Shown here in pieces: positions 1-10,372 of a stretch of DNA of 64,000 bases. Location: positions 310,001 through 374,000 of the forward strand of contig NZ_CP108569.1 in NCBI RefSeq assembly GCF_036010505.1. The letters are read 5' to 3'. Made by a program: the position numbers and the translations under genes. The DNA comes from Streptomyces sp. NBC_01197 (lineage in GTDB: Bacteria; Actinomycetota; Actinomycetes; Streptomycetales; Streptomycetaceae). Under the pieces are notes generated by a model that was not told the DNA's origin, made no database searches, and saw only the letters and a list, made by a program, of their open reading frames with translations. How positions within the stretch are numbered: the first letter of the stretch is position 1; the number at the start of each line of letters is the position of its first letter.

Positions 1-588
1 GACATGGCCTCTCGCCGACGGCCCGACCTGGTCGTGCTCGACATCATGCTGCCCGACATGGACGGCTTCGAGGTGATCCGCCGGCTGCGCGCGGAGCCCA
101 GGTCGTCCGGGACCGGACACCTGGGTGACGTGCCTGTCCTGTTCCTCACCGCGCGCGAAGCCATGCAGGACAAGATCAACGGGTTGCAGCTGGGCGGCGA
201 CGACTACGTCACCAAACCCTTCGACCTCGAGGAACTGATCGCCCGCATCCACGCGATCCTGCGCCGGACGAAGGGAGAACCGCCGGCCACCCTGGCCATC
301 GGCCATCTGGAACTCGACCCGGAAGGACATCTCGTCACCCGGGCCGGCGAGGGGGTCCGGCTCTCACCGACGGAGTTCCGGCTGCTGCACTTCTTGATGG
401 TCAACGCCGGACGGACCATGTCCAAGGCCCAGATCCTGGAACACGTCTGGCACTACGACTTCGGCGGCGACCCGAGCATCGTCGACACCTACATCAGCTA
501 CCTGCGGCGCAAGGTCGACACGAGGGAGCCGAAACTCATCCACACCGTGCACGGCATCGGGTATGTCATACGCGGGCCACGAAAGTGA
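1..588 (+). CDS. OmpR/PhoB-family response regulator, 5' end outside window
   Basis: Cytoplasmic DNA-binding partner of the sensor kinase that follows. The frame is open from base 1 and begins inside the receiver domain, just before the phospho-acceptor region (VVLDIMLPDMDGFE, acceptor Asp at codon 40-42), so the true start lies upstream of the window. The receiver continues to the conserved Lys in YVTKPFDLEEL and is followed by a complete C-terminal winged-helix Trans_reg_C domain (LSPTEFRLLHFLM to TVHGIGYVIR). The stop codon overlaps the kinase GTG start by 4 nt, so the two are translationally coupled. Resembles TrcR/MtrA-like regulators; the stimulus is unknown. Confidence 0.95.
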   Translation, partial: DMASRRRPDLVVLDIMLPDMDGFEVIRRLRAEPRSSGTGHLGDVPVLFLTAREAMQDKINGLQLGGDDYVTKPFDLEELIARIHAILRRTKGEPPATLAIGHLELDPEGHLVTRAGEGVRLSPTEFRLLHFLMVNAGRTMSKAQILEHVWHYDFGGDPSIVDTYISYLRRKVDTREPKLIHTVHGIGYVIRGPRK

Positions 589-2138
589 GGCGGCGGCCCC
601 TGCCACAGCTGAAGGGCGCGCTGTCACGGCTGTCGCTGCGTACACGTCTGCTGTTTCTCTCCATCGCCATGGTGGCGGTGGGACTCCTCTCCGCGAGCGT
701 GGTCGTCAGCACCGTTCTCAGCCACTACCTCCAGGAGAGGATCGACGACACGCTCACCACGGCGGCACCGGTCATCGCCCGCCTGGCGCCGTTCGACACC
801 CTGCGCGCCGGATCCGCGCAGACCGCGAAGAACCTCAACTTCTTCGGCGACACCACCGTGGTCTCCGTGGACGAGAACGGAGCCACCCTCACGGAGTACG
901 ACGCGAGCGCCGCCCCGCTCGGCGGCGGCCCTCAGCTTCCCGCCCTGGACCGGAAGGCCGTACTCGCCAGAGAAGGCCGTCCCTTCACGGTCCCGGCCCA
1001 CACAGGTGACCAGCGCTGGAGGGTTGTCGCCCTGCCCCGGTCCGGCCGGCGGATCGGACCGGCGGCGGAGGACACCGGAGCTTCCGGCAGTGTCGTCGTG
1101 GCGAAGTCCATGGGTGAGGTCGACAGCACCGTCGGCAAGACGCGGACCATCTCGCTCACTGCCGGCACGGCTCTGCTCGCCGCGCTCACGGTTGCCGGGT
1201 GGTTCGCCGTACGGTCCGGACTGCGCCCGCTGACCTCCATCGAGGAGACCGCCACGGCGATAGCCGCCGGAGACTTCTCCCGCCGGGTCCCCGAACTCGC
1301 GGGTCCGCAGACCGAGGTGGGCCGTCTCACCGAGTGCCTGAACGGGATGCTCGCCCAGATCGACACCGCCTTCCACGCGCGGGCGGAGGCCGAGTCCCGG
1401 ATGCGGCGCTTCTTCGCCGACGCCAGTCACGAACTGCGCACACCGCTGGCGGGCATCAAGGGCTACACGGACCTCTACCGCATGGGAGCCCTGCCGACGC
1501 GCCAGGACATCGACCACACCATGAAGCGCATCGCCCAGGAGTCCGATCGTCTGACCCGGCTCGTGGAGGACATGTTGCTCCTGGCACGGCTCGACGAGCG
1601 TACGCATCTTCCGGCCGCGCGAACCGGCGAAGACCTGGCCTTCCCGCTCGACCTGGCGCCGATGGACCTGCGGACCCTGGCGGCCGACGCCCTTCACGAT
1701 GTACGCGCCCTGGACGCCACCCGCCCGGTCACCCTCACCGGCCCGGGCGGCGGCAGACCGGCGACAGCACCCGCTCTGGCGGACGAGGCCCGTCTGCGGC
1801 AGGTCGTCACCAATCTGGTCGGCAACGCGGTGACCCATTCCCCGGCGGGCGCCCCCATCCGCATCGGGGTGGGTACGGTCGACGACCACGCCGTACTGGA
1901 AGTGGCCGATCAGGGCCAGGGCCTGTCGCCTCAGGACCGGCAGCGGGTCTTCGAGCGCTTCTACCGGGCCGACGGTTCCCGAAGCCGCACCTCGGGAGGC
2001 GGATCCGGCCTCGGACTGGCCATCGTGCACTCACTGGTCACCGCGCACGACGGTCAGGTGGACCTCATCACCGAGCCGGGCAGCGGTTGCACCTTTCGCC
2101 TTCTGCTGCCGCTGCCCGATCAGCGCGCCTCGCGGTGA
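585..2138 (+). CDS. Sensor histidine kinase of two-component pair
   Basis: Membrane sensor kinase of 517 aa. TM helix about residues 21-45, an extracytoplasmic domain of roughly 140 aa, a second TM about 190-210, then HAMP (RSGLRPLTSIEETATAIAAG), HisKA with the phosphorylated His about residue 282 in FFADASHELRTPL, and HATPase_c with N box (QVVTNLVGNAVTHSP), G1 (DQGQGL) and G2 (GSGLGLAIV). All catalytic boxes are present, so it should be active. The GTG start overlaps the regulator stop (GTGA). Organisation and length match TrcS-like kinases of actinobacteria. No ligand can be inferred from the sensor domain. Confidence 0.95.
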   Translation: MRRRPLPQLKGALSRLSLRTRLLFLSIAMVAVGLLSASVVVSTVLSHYLQERIDDTLTTAAPVIARLAPFDTLRAGSAQTAKNLNFFGDTTVVSVDENGATLTEYDASAAPLGGGPQLPALDRKAVLAREGRPFTVPAHTGDQRWRVVALPRSGRRIGPAAEDTGASGSVVVAKSMGEVDSTVGKTRTISLTAGTALLAALTVAGWFAVRSGLRPLTSIEETATAIAAGDFSRRVPELAGPQTEVGRLTECLNGMLAQIDTAFHARAEAESRMRRFFADASHELRTPLAGIKGYTDLYRMGALPTRQDIDHTMKRIAQESDRLTRLVEDMLLLARLDERTHLPAARTGEDLAFPLDLAPMDLRTLAADALHDVRALDATRPVTLTGPGGGRPATAPALADEARLRQVVTNLVGNAVTHSPAGAPIRIGVGTVDDHAVLEVADQGQGLSPQDRQRVFERFYRADGSRSRTSGGGSGLGLAIVHSLVTAHDGQVDLITEPGSGCTFRLLLPLPDQRASR

Positions 2139-2243
2139 TCCCTGGGGATGGCGGATCTCCTGCATGGCGGTGACCGGCCCTGGCCGTTGACGCGGTAGTA
2201 GAAGTGCCTTCCGGTCGCGCGACGGGACGTGTCAGGCGATGGG

Positions 2244-3866
2244 TCACAGGGTCGTGTCGCGGTGGATGGTCCGGCCGTCCAGCACCATCAACAGGACGGG
2301 CATGTCCGGCAGTTCGGTGGCGGAGGTGGTGAGCGGATTGCCGGCGAAGACCGTGAGGTCGGCGCGGTAGCCGACGGCGAGGCGGCCGGCCTCGTGCTCC
2401 TCGCCCGCCGCGTGGGCGGCATTGACGGTCATGGCCTGGAGGCACTCCAGCGCCGTGAGCGCCTGGTCGGGGCCGTGCGGGGGCTGGGTGAGATCACGGT
2501 TGGGGCGACGGTGCCGGGCGCCCGCCATGGTGCCCAGCGGCGGGTAGGGAGCGATGGGCCAGTCGGAGCCGAGGACGACAGTGGCACGAGAGTCCCACAG
2601 GTCGCGGCAGCGCCAGGCGAGGGAGGCGCGCTCCTCTCCGAGACGACGCGACCAGTTGTCGGTGTGGTCGGCCCGGGTGAAGTCGCAGCAGTGGGTGGGC
2701 TGCATGGACGCGATCACGTCGAGCTCCGCGAAGCGGCGCAGGGTGTCGTCGGGCACCGTCTCAATGTGCTCGACCCGGTGCCGCAGCCCGCGGTCCACAC
2801 CGGCCTGGGCCTTCTCGACGGCGTCGAGGGCATGCCGCACCGCTGCGTCACCGATGGCGTGGGTCGCGGTGGGCACGCCGGCCCGGTGGAGTTCACCGAC
2901 GATGTGGGTGTACGCCTCCGGGTCGGGCCAGAAGGAGTGCGTGGACTCGCCGTGACAGTCGGGGCGCTCCAGCCAGGCGGTGCCGTTGTCGATGGTGCCG
3001 TCCATGAAGAGCTTGACGCCCGCGGTCTGCCAGAGCCGGCCGCCGGCGCCCTGCTGCTCGATGAGTTCGCGCAGCGCGTCCGCGTCGGTGCCGGGCTGGC
3101 ACCAGGGGGCGACCCGCAGCCGCAACGGCAGCTCGCCGGCCGCGTCGAGCTCGGCGTACAGCGCCAGACTGTCGCCGTTGGCGTCCATGGCGTGGCCGCC
3201 GGTGAGGCCTGCGGCGGCCATGCCGTGCAGGGCGGCGGCGAGACGGTCGCGGCGCGCGGCGTGGGTGGGCTGCGGTGCGGCGCGCTCGACGAGTTCGCAG
3301 GCGGCGTCCTCCAGGAGCAGCCCGGTGGGACGGCCCGCGTCGTCGCAGACGACCTCGGCGGCCTGGGCGAAGGGGCGCGGCCCGTCGACGCCGGCGAGTT
3401 CGAGCGCGCGCGGGCTGGCCAGCATGGAGTGCGCGTCGAAGAGCTGGAGGAGGGCCGGTACGCCGTCGAGGACGGGAGCGAGGGCGGCGGTCTCGATGGG
3501 CCGGTCCCCGAAGACGTTCGGGTCCAGGCCCCAGCCCTGCAGGTACGCGCCGGGCGGAAGGGTCCTGACCTCACGGGCCAGCGCTTCGCGCAACGCGTCC
3601 AGGTCGGCGCAGTGCGACAGGTCAAGGCCGTGGGTCAGCTCGGCGCCCGAGACGGGGTGGAGGTGGCCGTCGACCAGGCCGGGGGTCACCACGGCCCCCT
3701 TGAGATCGATCACCGTCGTGGCGGAGTCAGCGAGCGCGCGTATCTCGCGGTCGCCGCCCAGGGCGCAGATCCGTCCTGCGGACACGGCCAGAGCGGTTTC
3801 CGGCAGGAACTCGCCGGTGACCGGGTCGAGCAGACGGGCGGAGAGCAGGACGAGAGGGGTGCGCAC
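2244..3866 (-). CDS. Amidohydrolase family protein (YtcJ-like)
   Basis: 540-aa metal-dependent hydrolase of the amidohydrolase superfamily, YtcJ/exoenzyme-regulatory type. The N-terminal beta-sandwich is followed by the metal motif GLVDGHLHP (HxH) about residue 65. Further metal ligands appear in THAIGDAAVRHALDAV and RVEHIETV, and the closing Asp in VVLGSDWPIAPY. The C-terminus (TVNAAHAAGEEHEAGRLAVGYRADLTVF) is the standard end of the family. Cytoplasmic; substrate unknown, likely an amide or cyclic imide. It runs convergent to the two-component genes and in the same direction as the TetR gene upstream, which may place it in that regulon. Confidence 0.85.
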   Translation of the reverse strand: MRTPLVLLSARLLDPVTGEFLPETALAVSAGRICALGGDREIRALADSATTVIDLKGAVVTPGLVDGHLHPVSGAELTHGLDLSHCADLDALREALAREVRTLPPGAYLQGWGLDPNVFGDRPIETAALAPVLDGVPALLQLFDAHSMLASPRALELAGVDGPRPFAQAAEVVCDDAGRPTGLLLEDAACELVERAAPQPTHAARRDRLAAALHGMAAAGLTGGHAMDANGDSLALYAELDAAGELPLRLRVAPWCQPGTDADALRELIEQQGAGGRLWQTAGVKLFMDGTIDNGTAWLERPDCHGESTHSFWPDPEAYTHIVGELHRAGVPTATHAIGDAAVRHALDAVEKAQAGVDRGLRHRVEHIETVPDDTLRRFAELDVIASMQPTHCCDFTRADHTDNWSRRLGEERASLAWRCRDLWDSRATVVLGSDWPIAPYPPLGTMAGARHRRPNRDLTQPPHGPDQALTALECLQAMTVNAAHAAGEEHEAGRLAVGYRADLTVFAGNPLTTSATELPDMPVLLMVLDGRTIHRDTTL

Positions 3867-3981
3867 AGCGGCTCCTCGGAGGTGATGGGAAAGGGTCGGT
3901 CAGTTGGGGTGGCGGACGATGCCTGTGACGGTCCCGCCACCGGGCAGGGGCTGGTGCCGTGGCACTGTGGCCTGTCCGGCC

Positions 3982-4665
3982 CTAGTCGGCAGCGGGCTCC
4001 GTGCCGGGATCGGCAAACGAGGCGGGGGACGCCCCGGCCGGCCGGCCGAGCGCGCCTCTCGCCAGCCCGAGTTCACGCTCCGCCGTGATGACGGCCATGT
4101 ACGTCACGGCCTCGTAGCGGTCGCTGGTTTCCGTGTTGGCGTGGGCTCCGAGGCCGTCAAGTACCACCAGGACCTGAATGGCACTCACATACGGGTCGTC
4201 CGTGCGGAATTCCGCCCGCTCGACACCCCGCCGTACGAGATCCGCCAGCCGTCCGCGCCACAAGGCCTCCTGCTCCGCGACCCGGTCGCGGAGCACGGGC
4301 CGGTAGCGGCTGAGGTGCCGTGCGTTGATCCAGAGCCGGCTGAGGTCGTCGTACGTCTCGCCTGTCGTCTGCGCGAAGAACTCCGCCAGGTGCTGAGTGG
4401 GCGTCCCGTCGGGCCGCCCGGCCGGCAGGAGGGTGTCGAGCTCGCCGCTCGCGGCGCTGCCGAACGCCTCAGCCACGAGGTCCTCCACCGAGGGGAAGTA
4501 GTGGCTGATCAGCCCCGGCCGGACGCCGAGCTCTTCGCCGATACGCCGGAGCGTGACGCACTCCAGGCCCTCGGTCAGAGCGACGGCGGCAGCCGCGGCA
4601 ACGATTTCCGCACGTCGGACGGCTGGTGGCTTCCGAATTCGCTTGCGCTGAACGCTTGACGACAT
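3982..4665 (-). CDS. TetR-family transcriptional regulator
   Basis: 227-aa regulator. ATG at 4665 is chosen because the HTH begins shortly after it (AVRRAEIVAAAAAVALTEG, then LRRIGEELGVRPGLISHYF, helix-turn-helix at about residues 33-55); an in-frame upstream extension to 4899 would run through the permease promoter. The C-terminal TetR_C domain follows. It is divergent from the NCS1 permease gene (73 bp between starts) and upstream of the amidohydrolase, so the simplest model is repression of permease and hydrolase in response to a nucleobase-like or amide ligand. No clear palindromic operator was found in the intergenic DNA. Confidence 0.88.
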   Translation of the reverse strand: MSSSVQRKRIRKPPAVRRAEIVAAAAAVALTEGLECVTLRRIGEELGVRPGLISHYFPSVEDLVAEAFGSAASGELDTLLPAGRPDGTPTQHLAEFFAQTTGETYDDLSRLWINARHLSRYRPVLRDRVAEQEALWRGRLADLVRRGVERAEFRTDDPYVSAIQVLVVLDGLGAHANTETSDRYEAVTYMAVITAERELGLARGALGRPAGASPASFADPGTEPAAD

Positions 4666-4738
4666 ACCCCGAATGCTATTGAGTGTGCGACCAATAAGCA
4701 AACAGTGACGACGACCACCCGAACCCCCGGAGGGCCTC

Positions 4739-6178
4739 ATGGCGTCCACGATTCCCGACCCGCACCCCGGCACGGCCGACGCGCCCCCGTCGGATCGGCC
4801 GGTCCGTATTGAGGCCCACGGCATCGACCACATCCCCGACGCGGACCGCCATGGCAAGGCGCGGGAGCTGTTCTTCGTCTGGGCGGCGGCCAACGTCAAC
4901 TACCTCAGCCTGGTGGTCGGCGGCGCGTTGATCCTCATGGGGCTGAGCCTGCGGCAGGCCCTGGCCGTGCTCGTAATGGGCAACCTCTTCTGGGTGCTGA
5001 CCGGATTCCTCGCGGTATCGGGCCCGGCCGCCGGCGCACCGAGCGAGGTGATCACGCGGGCGATGTACGGCGTCCTCGGCAACCGGGTCAACAACGCCAT
5101 CGTCGGCTGGATGATCTCCGTCTGCTACTTCGCCCTCAACCTGTCCGCCGCCGCGGTCGCCGCCTTCTCCCTGGTCGGGAAGTGCGGCATCCCGACGACC
5201 ACGGGCGTCAAGGTCGTTGTCGTGGTGGCCATCGCCGCCCTCACCCTGACCATCAGCGTCTACGGGCACGCCACGATCGTGAGGCTCTACCTTCCGATCA
5301 CAGTGGCCCTCACCGCCGCCTTCGCCGTCGTCGCCGTCAGCGTGGCCGGGCACACCGACTTCGATTACGTACCCGCGAAGCCGCTGACCGGCGTGGACCT
5401 GTGGGCGACCCTCATCGCCGGGGTCACTCTCATCGCCTCGGGCCCGCTGTCCTACACCACCAGCGCCGATTTCTCCCGCTACCTGCCCAGCACGACGCCC
5501 CGGAAGGCGATCGTGGGCTGGACCGCACTCGGCAGCTTCCTGCCCAGCGTGGTCGTCTGTTCCCTGGGCGCGTTCGCCGCGACGACGGTCGACATGACCG
5601 ACCCGCAGGCCGCGCTGGAGAAGATCCTGCCCGGCTGGTTCACCCCCGTCTTCCTGCTCGCCCTGGTCCTCGGCACGATCTCCATCAACGCGCTGACCGC
5701 CTACAGCGCCGGGCTGGCCCTCCAGGCCGTCGGCATCCGTATCCGCCGCTCCGTCAGCGTGCTCTTCGACGGAACCGTCGCCGTCGCTCTGACCCTGTAC
5801 GCGCTGCTCGTATCCAACTTCCTCGACACCGTCAGCAACGTCCTCCAGCTGACCGTCGTCCTGCTCGGCCCCAGCATGGCCATCTACGCCACCGACATCC
5901 TGCTGCGCCACAACCGCTACGACGGACGCGCGCTCACGGACGAGGCCCCCGGCAGCACCTTCTGGTACACCGGGGGCGTCAACTGGGCGGGCGCCGGCGC
6001 GCTCGTGGCGGGCGTCGTCGCGTCCGCCCTCTGCGTGAACACGCTGTACACCGGCCCGATAGCCGCCGCCCTGGGCGGAGTTGACCTGGCGCTGCCCGTC
6101 GGCATGGTGGTCGCGTCGGCCGCCTATGTGGTCCTCATGCGTCCCCTCGGCGGCCTCGGTACGGCGGTACGCGCATGA
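4739..6178 (+). CDS. NCS1-family purine/cytosine permease
   Basis: 479-aa polytopic membrane transporter of the cytosine/purine/uracil/thiamine/allantoin family (CodB-like). Hydrophobic segments run almost throughout from about residue 40. The typical sequence GPLSYTTSADFSRYLP with the following helical repeats supports the family. A good ribosome site (GGAGG) precedes ATG by about 6 nt. It probably imports a nucleobase or related heterocycle by cation symport, perhaps for the amidohydrolase encoded beyond the TetR gene. It resembles the second NCS1 transporter in this window (55.4-56.9 kb) in family only. Confidence 0.85.
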   Translation: MASTIPDPHPGTADAPPSDRPVRIEAHGIDHIPDADRHGKARELFFVWAAANVNYLSLVVGGALILMGLSLRQALAVLVMGNLFWVLTGFLAVSGPAAGAPSEVITRAMYGVLGNRVNNAIVGWMISVCYFALNLSAAAVAAFSLVGKCGIPTTTGVKVVVVVAIAALTLTISVYGHATIVRLYLPITVALTAAFAVVAVSVAGHTDFDYVPAKPLTGVDLWATLIAGVTLIASGPLSYTTSADFSRYLPSTTPRKAIVGWTALGSFLPSVVVCSLGAFAATTVDMTDPQAALEKILPGWFTPVFLLALVLGTISINALTAYSAGLALQAVGIRIRRSVSVLFDGTVAVALTLYALLVSNFLDTVSNVLQLTVVLLGPSMAIYATDILLRHNRYDGRALTDEAPGSTFWYTGGVNWAGAGALVAGVVASALCVNTLYTGPIAAALGGVDLALPVGMVVASAAYVVLMRPLGGLGTAVRA

Positions 6179-6198
6179 GCCGCCGTACCCCGGGCCGG

Positions 6199-8028
6199 TC
6201 AGCTCAGGTTGATGACCGGCTTGTGCAGGTCGAACCAGGTGGCCAGGTCGAGCGCCCTCTCCAGGTGGGAACGCTGGCGAGTGGTAATGGTCGCACCGTC
6301 GGCCTCGGCGGCCTCCTGGAGCCGCGTACGGTGGCACAGGTCCAGGGCGGAGTGGCGGGAGGCAAGCAGGTCGGAGGTCTGCGCCTGGATGGCCGCCACG
6401 TAGTTCGGGTCGAAGCTGCCGGGGTAGCCGCTCTTCTTGCGCTGCACCACCGAGTCCGGCAGCAGGTCGCGCGTGGCCTCGCGCAGGATGCTCTTCTCCC
6501 GCCCGTCGAACGTCTTCATCGACCACGAGGTGTTGAACACGTACTGCACCAGCCTGTGGTCGCAGAACGGCACCCGGACCTCGAGCCCCACAGCCATGCT
6601 CATCCTGTCCTTCCGGTCCAGGAGGGACTGCACCATACGGCTCAAGTGCAAGTAACAGACCTGCCGCATCCGCTTCTCCAGGCCGCTTTCTCCCTCTTTG
6701 AGGGGGGCCTCCGCGAGGGCGGACGAGTAGCTGTCGTGCAGGTAGGAGTCGAGATCCAGAGTGTTCGCGAGGTCGTCGGACAGAGCGCCCGTCAGGTCGA
6801 TCGGAGATTCTCCGGCCAGCCAGGGGAAGGTCTGCGCCTCACGTCGCTCGTCATGGAACCACGGATAGCCGCCGAAGACCTCGTCGGCGGACTCCCCCGA
6901 CAGGGCGACCGTGGAGTGTTGGCGGACCGCCGCGAACAGCAGGTAGAGGGAGTTGTCGCGGTCGCCGAGCCCGACCGGCAGGTCGCGTGCGCCGACGGCC
7001 GCCCGCCGTACCGCCGGGTCGGACAGAGCGGCACCGTCCAGCATGATGTCGCTGTGGTCGCAGTTGATGTGTTCCCTGACCGCGTGCACGAAGGGGGTGT
7101 CCTGGGTCGGACTGATGTCCATGGCCCGGAAGTTCTTCGCCTGGTCCGGGAAGTCGACGGCGAAACTGCGTACGGTCTCGCCGTGTTCGCCGAGCTGCTC
7201 GGCCGCCAGAGCGGTCATCGCGGAGGAGTCGAGCCCTCCGGAGAGCAGGGAGCAGCGGGGCACGTCCGCCACGAGCTGCCGGGCGATGATGTCCTCCAGC
7301 AGTTCCCGCACATGCGCGACGGTGGCCTGCCGGCTGTCGGTGTGCTCGGTGGCTTCCAGCTGCCAGTAGGCGTGCTCGCGCAGGCCGTTGCGGTCCAGAA
7401 CCGCCACATGACCGGGCTTCAGCTCCCGCATGCCCTCCCATATCGCGAACCCTGGGGTCTTGGCGAACGAGAAGATCTCCCGCAGCCCGTCCCGCCCCAC
7501 GACAGCCGGAGCCAGTGGGTTGGCCAGGATGGCCTTGGGCTCCGAGCCGAACAGCACGCCGTCGTCGGTCTCGTAGAAGTAGAAGGGCTTGATGCCCATC
7601 CGGTCACGGATCATGACCAGCTTCTCCGTCCGCGGGTCCCAGATCGCGAACGCGTACATACCGTTTAGTTTGGCGGCCAGCTCCTCGCCCCACTGGAGGT
7701 AGCCCCGCAGCACGACTTCGGTGTCGGAATCGGTCTCGAAGCGGTGTCCGTGGCGGCGCAGTTCCTCGCGCAGCTCGACGTAGTTGTACGCCTCGCCGGA
7801 GTACACCATCGCGACCGTGCCGTCCTCAGTCCGCGCCTCCATCGGCTGGGCGCCGCCGGGGAGGTCGATGACGGCGAGTCGGCGATGCCCGAGAGCGGCC
7901 CGCGGTGTCAGCCAGGCGCCCTGAGCGTCAGGGCCACGGCAGGACATCGTCTCGGTCATGGCGTCGACGGTCTCGCGATGGGCCGTCAGGTCGCGTCGGT
8001 AGGAAACCCATCCAGTTATGCCGCACAC
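6199..8028 (-). CDS. asnB: Glutamine-hydrolysing asparagine synthetase
   Basis: 609 aa. Class II glutamine amidotransferase domain followed by an AANH synthetase domain; converts Asp, Gln and ATP to Asn. The start is GTG at 8028 because the mature protein must begin with Cys after the initiator (M-CGITGWV), and a GGAGAGG site sits 9 nt upstream. Seen: glutaminase motifs LGHRRLAVIDLP and YNGE-like SGEAYNYVELR, the synthetase PP-loop SLLSGGLDSSAMTAL, and SGESADEVFGGYPWFHD. In the YNGE motif the usual Asn is Ser (VYSGEAYNY). Genes like this in Streptomyces act in general Asn synthesis or in amide formation in natural products. Confidence 0.93.
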   Translation of the reverse strand: MCGITGWVSYRRDLTAHRETVDAMTETMSCRGPDAQGAWLTPRAALGHRRLAVIDLPGGAQPMEARTEDGTVAMVYSGEAYNYVELREELRRHGHRFETDSDTEVVLRGYLQWGEELAAKLNGMYAFAIWDPRTEKLVMIRDRMGIKPFYFYETDDGVLFGSEPKAILANPLAPAVVGRDGLREIFSFAKTPGFAIWEGMRELKPGHVAVLDRNGLREHAYWQLEATEHTDSRQATVAHVRELLEDIIARQLVADVPRCSLLSGGLDSSAMTALAAEQLGEHGETVRSFAVDFPDQAKNFRAMDISPTQDTPFVHAVREHINCDHSDIMLDGAALSDPAVRRAAVGARDLPVGLGDRDNSLYLLFAAVRQHSTVALSGESADEVFGGYPWFHDERREAQTFPWLAGESPIDLTGALSDDLANTLDLDSYLHDSYSSALAEAPLKEGESGLEKRMRQVCYLHLSRMVQSLLDRKDRMSMAVGLEVRVPFCDHRLVQYVFNTSWSMKTFDGREKSILREATRDLLPDSVVQRKKSGYPGSFDPNYVAAIQAQTSDLLASRHSALDLCHRTRLQEAAEADGATITTRQRSHLERALDLATWFDLHKPVINLS

Positions 8029-8143
8029 AGTGGAAAACCTCTCCGTGGGGGGATTAGGTGTATCCACCATCTCTCTTGTAGTGCTGGTCCGACCATCCAC
8101 AGCAACGCCCGGCGGAGTGTGGTTTCTCACCAGTAAACTCTTG

Positions 8144-8884
8144 TTAAGTTCGCGTTTCGGGAGTGGTGTTCTTGCCCACCGGGCACTTTGGGCCGGTCGT
8201 TCCGTCCCATGGCTCGGGTCGGGACCTTTCGTCCGGTGGACCGGTCAGGGCACCGGCCAGGGCACCGGCCAGGGCAGCCGCCATTGCCTCCCGCATCGCG
8301 GCGGTGGCGACGGAGAGAGTCGCCGGGTGGGGCAGGTACGTATCGGTGTGGCACGCGGGCCGCACCGCGCCCAGGCCGCCGCCCGGTTCGCCGGAGCCGA
8401 CGAACCAGTACACCGACGGGCAGCCGGAGGCCCGGGCCAGAACACTGAAGTCGTCAGAGGCCAGCGCGGGCGGGACGGTGAGGTGACGCACCGACAGCCG
8501 GCGCTCGTGCAGGGCGGCGCGGCGGTCGCGGGGCCGCAGGGGCGTTCTCCACCCGGGGGACGTGCGTGTCATGGGTCAGCCGGACGTCGCCGCCGAAGGA
8601 GAGTCCGGCTGCGGCGGTCTCAGCCCGAACCAGGGCGCCGACGCGGCTGAGGACCGCCTCCCGCACATGCTCCTCGAAGGTGCGGATGTTGACGGTGACG
8701 ACGGCTCGCGGCGCGCGCAGGCCCGCCGTGGAAGGTGCCACGATCCCGGGCACTGACACCACTGCCTGCTCGAACGGCGCCACATCACGGCCCACCACGG
8801 TGTGCAGGCGCTGCGTGAGCCCCGCCGCGAACAGCACCGGGTCCGCGCCGGAATCCGGAGAGCCGGTGTGCCCGCCACGGCCTC

Positions 8885-8885
<1 letters not shown>
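8144..8885 (-). pseudogene. M20-family amidohydrolase/peptidase, C-terminal remnant
   Basis: Two adjacent minus-strand frames together read as the C-terminal half of an M20 metallopeptidase/amidohydrolase. The upstream frame carries GRGGHTGSPDSGADPV (start of the dimerisation domain) and the dimerisation fold (EQAVVSVPGI, AVVTVNIRT). The reading shifts near 8540 to a frame with ALASDDFSVLARASGCPS and a normal-looking tail (PHPATLSVATAAMREAM). The N-terminal metal-binding half is absent: just upstream the sequence becomes the RiPP-like fragment described next. Inactive remnant created by a deletion and at least one single-base shift. Confidence 0.65.
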
Positions 8886-10156
<1,271 letters not shown>

Positions 10157-10264
10157 CCCGTGATCAGCGGTCAGCGCGGTGACGGCACCGTCCTGTTCCA
10201 GGACATCGAACACGTCGAAGGAGAGGTCGCTGACGTCGACGAAGTACCCCTCGTTGCTGTTCAT
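10157..10264 (-). pseudogene. Possible thiopeptide (thiomuracin/GE2270-like) precursor leader, core lost
   Basis: ATG at 10264 has a very good ribosome site (GGAAGGAAG, 4 nt upstream). The first 36 codons are acidic and contain DLSFDVFDVLEQDG and VTALTADHG. From memory, thiomuracin/GE2270A-type precursors have leaders reading DLPMDVFELAD and VESLTAGHG just before a Cys-rich core. Here no Cys core follows; the frame runs directly into P450 sequence, as if a deletion joined the leader to the P450. The match is short and recalled, not searched, so the call is tentative; a P450 N-terminus is the alternative, but it does not look like one. Confidence 0.4.
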
Positions 10265-10372
10265 GTGACTTCCTTCCGTTCTCGATGAGAAAGGCCGGCC
10301 CCCCGGTGAATCCGACTGCATACTCCGGATTCGAAGAGTCATTCTTATCCTGTACGGAATCACCGTCCCGGG

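Noticed and set aside
2229..4088. Long open plus-strand frame opposite the amidohydrolase gene
   Set aside because: It is the antisense of a well-conserved hydrolase; high GC keeps complementary frames open, and the product has no recognisable motif.
4676..6526. 616-codon minus-strand frame across the NCS1 permease
   Set aside because: Antisense shadow with an unlikely acidic, Gly-rich composition; the plus-strand transporter has helices, family motifs and a ribosome site.
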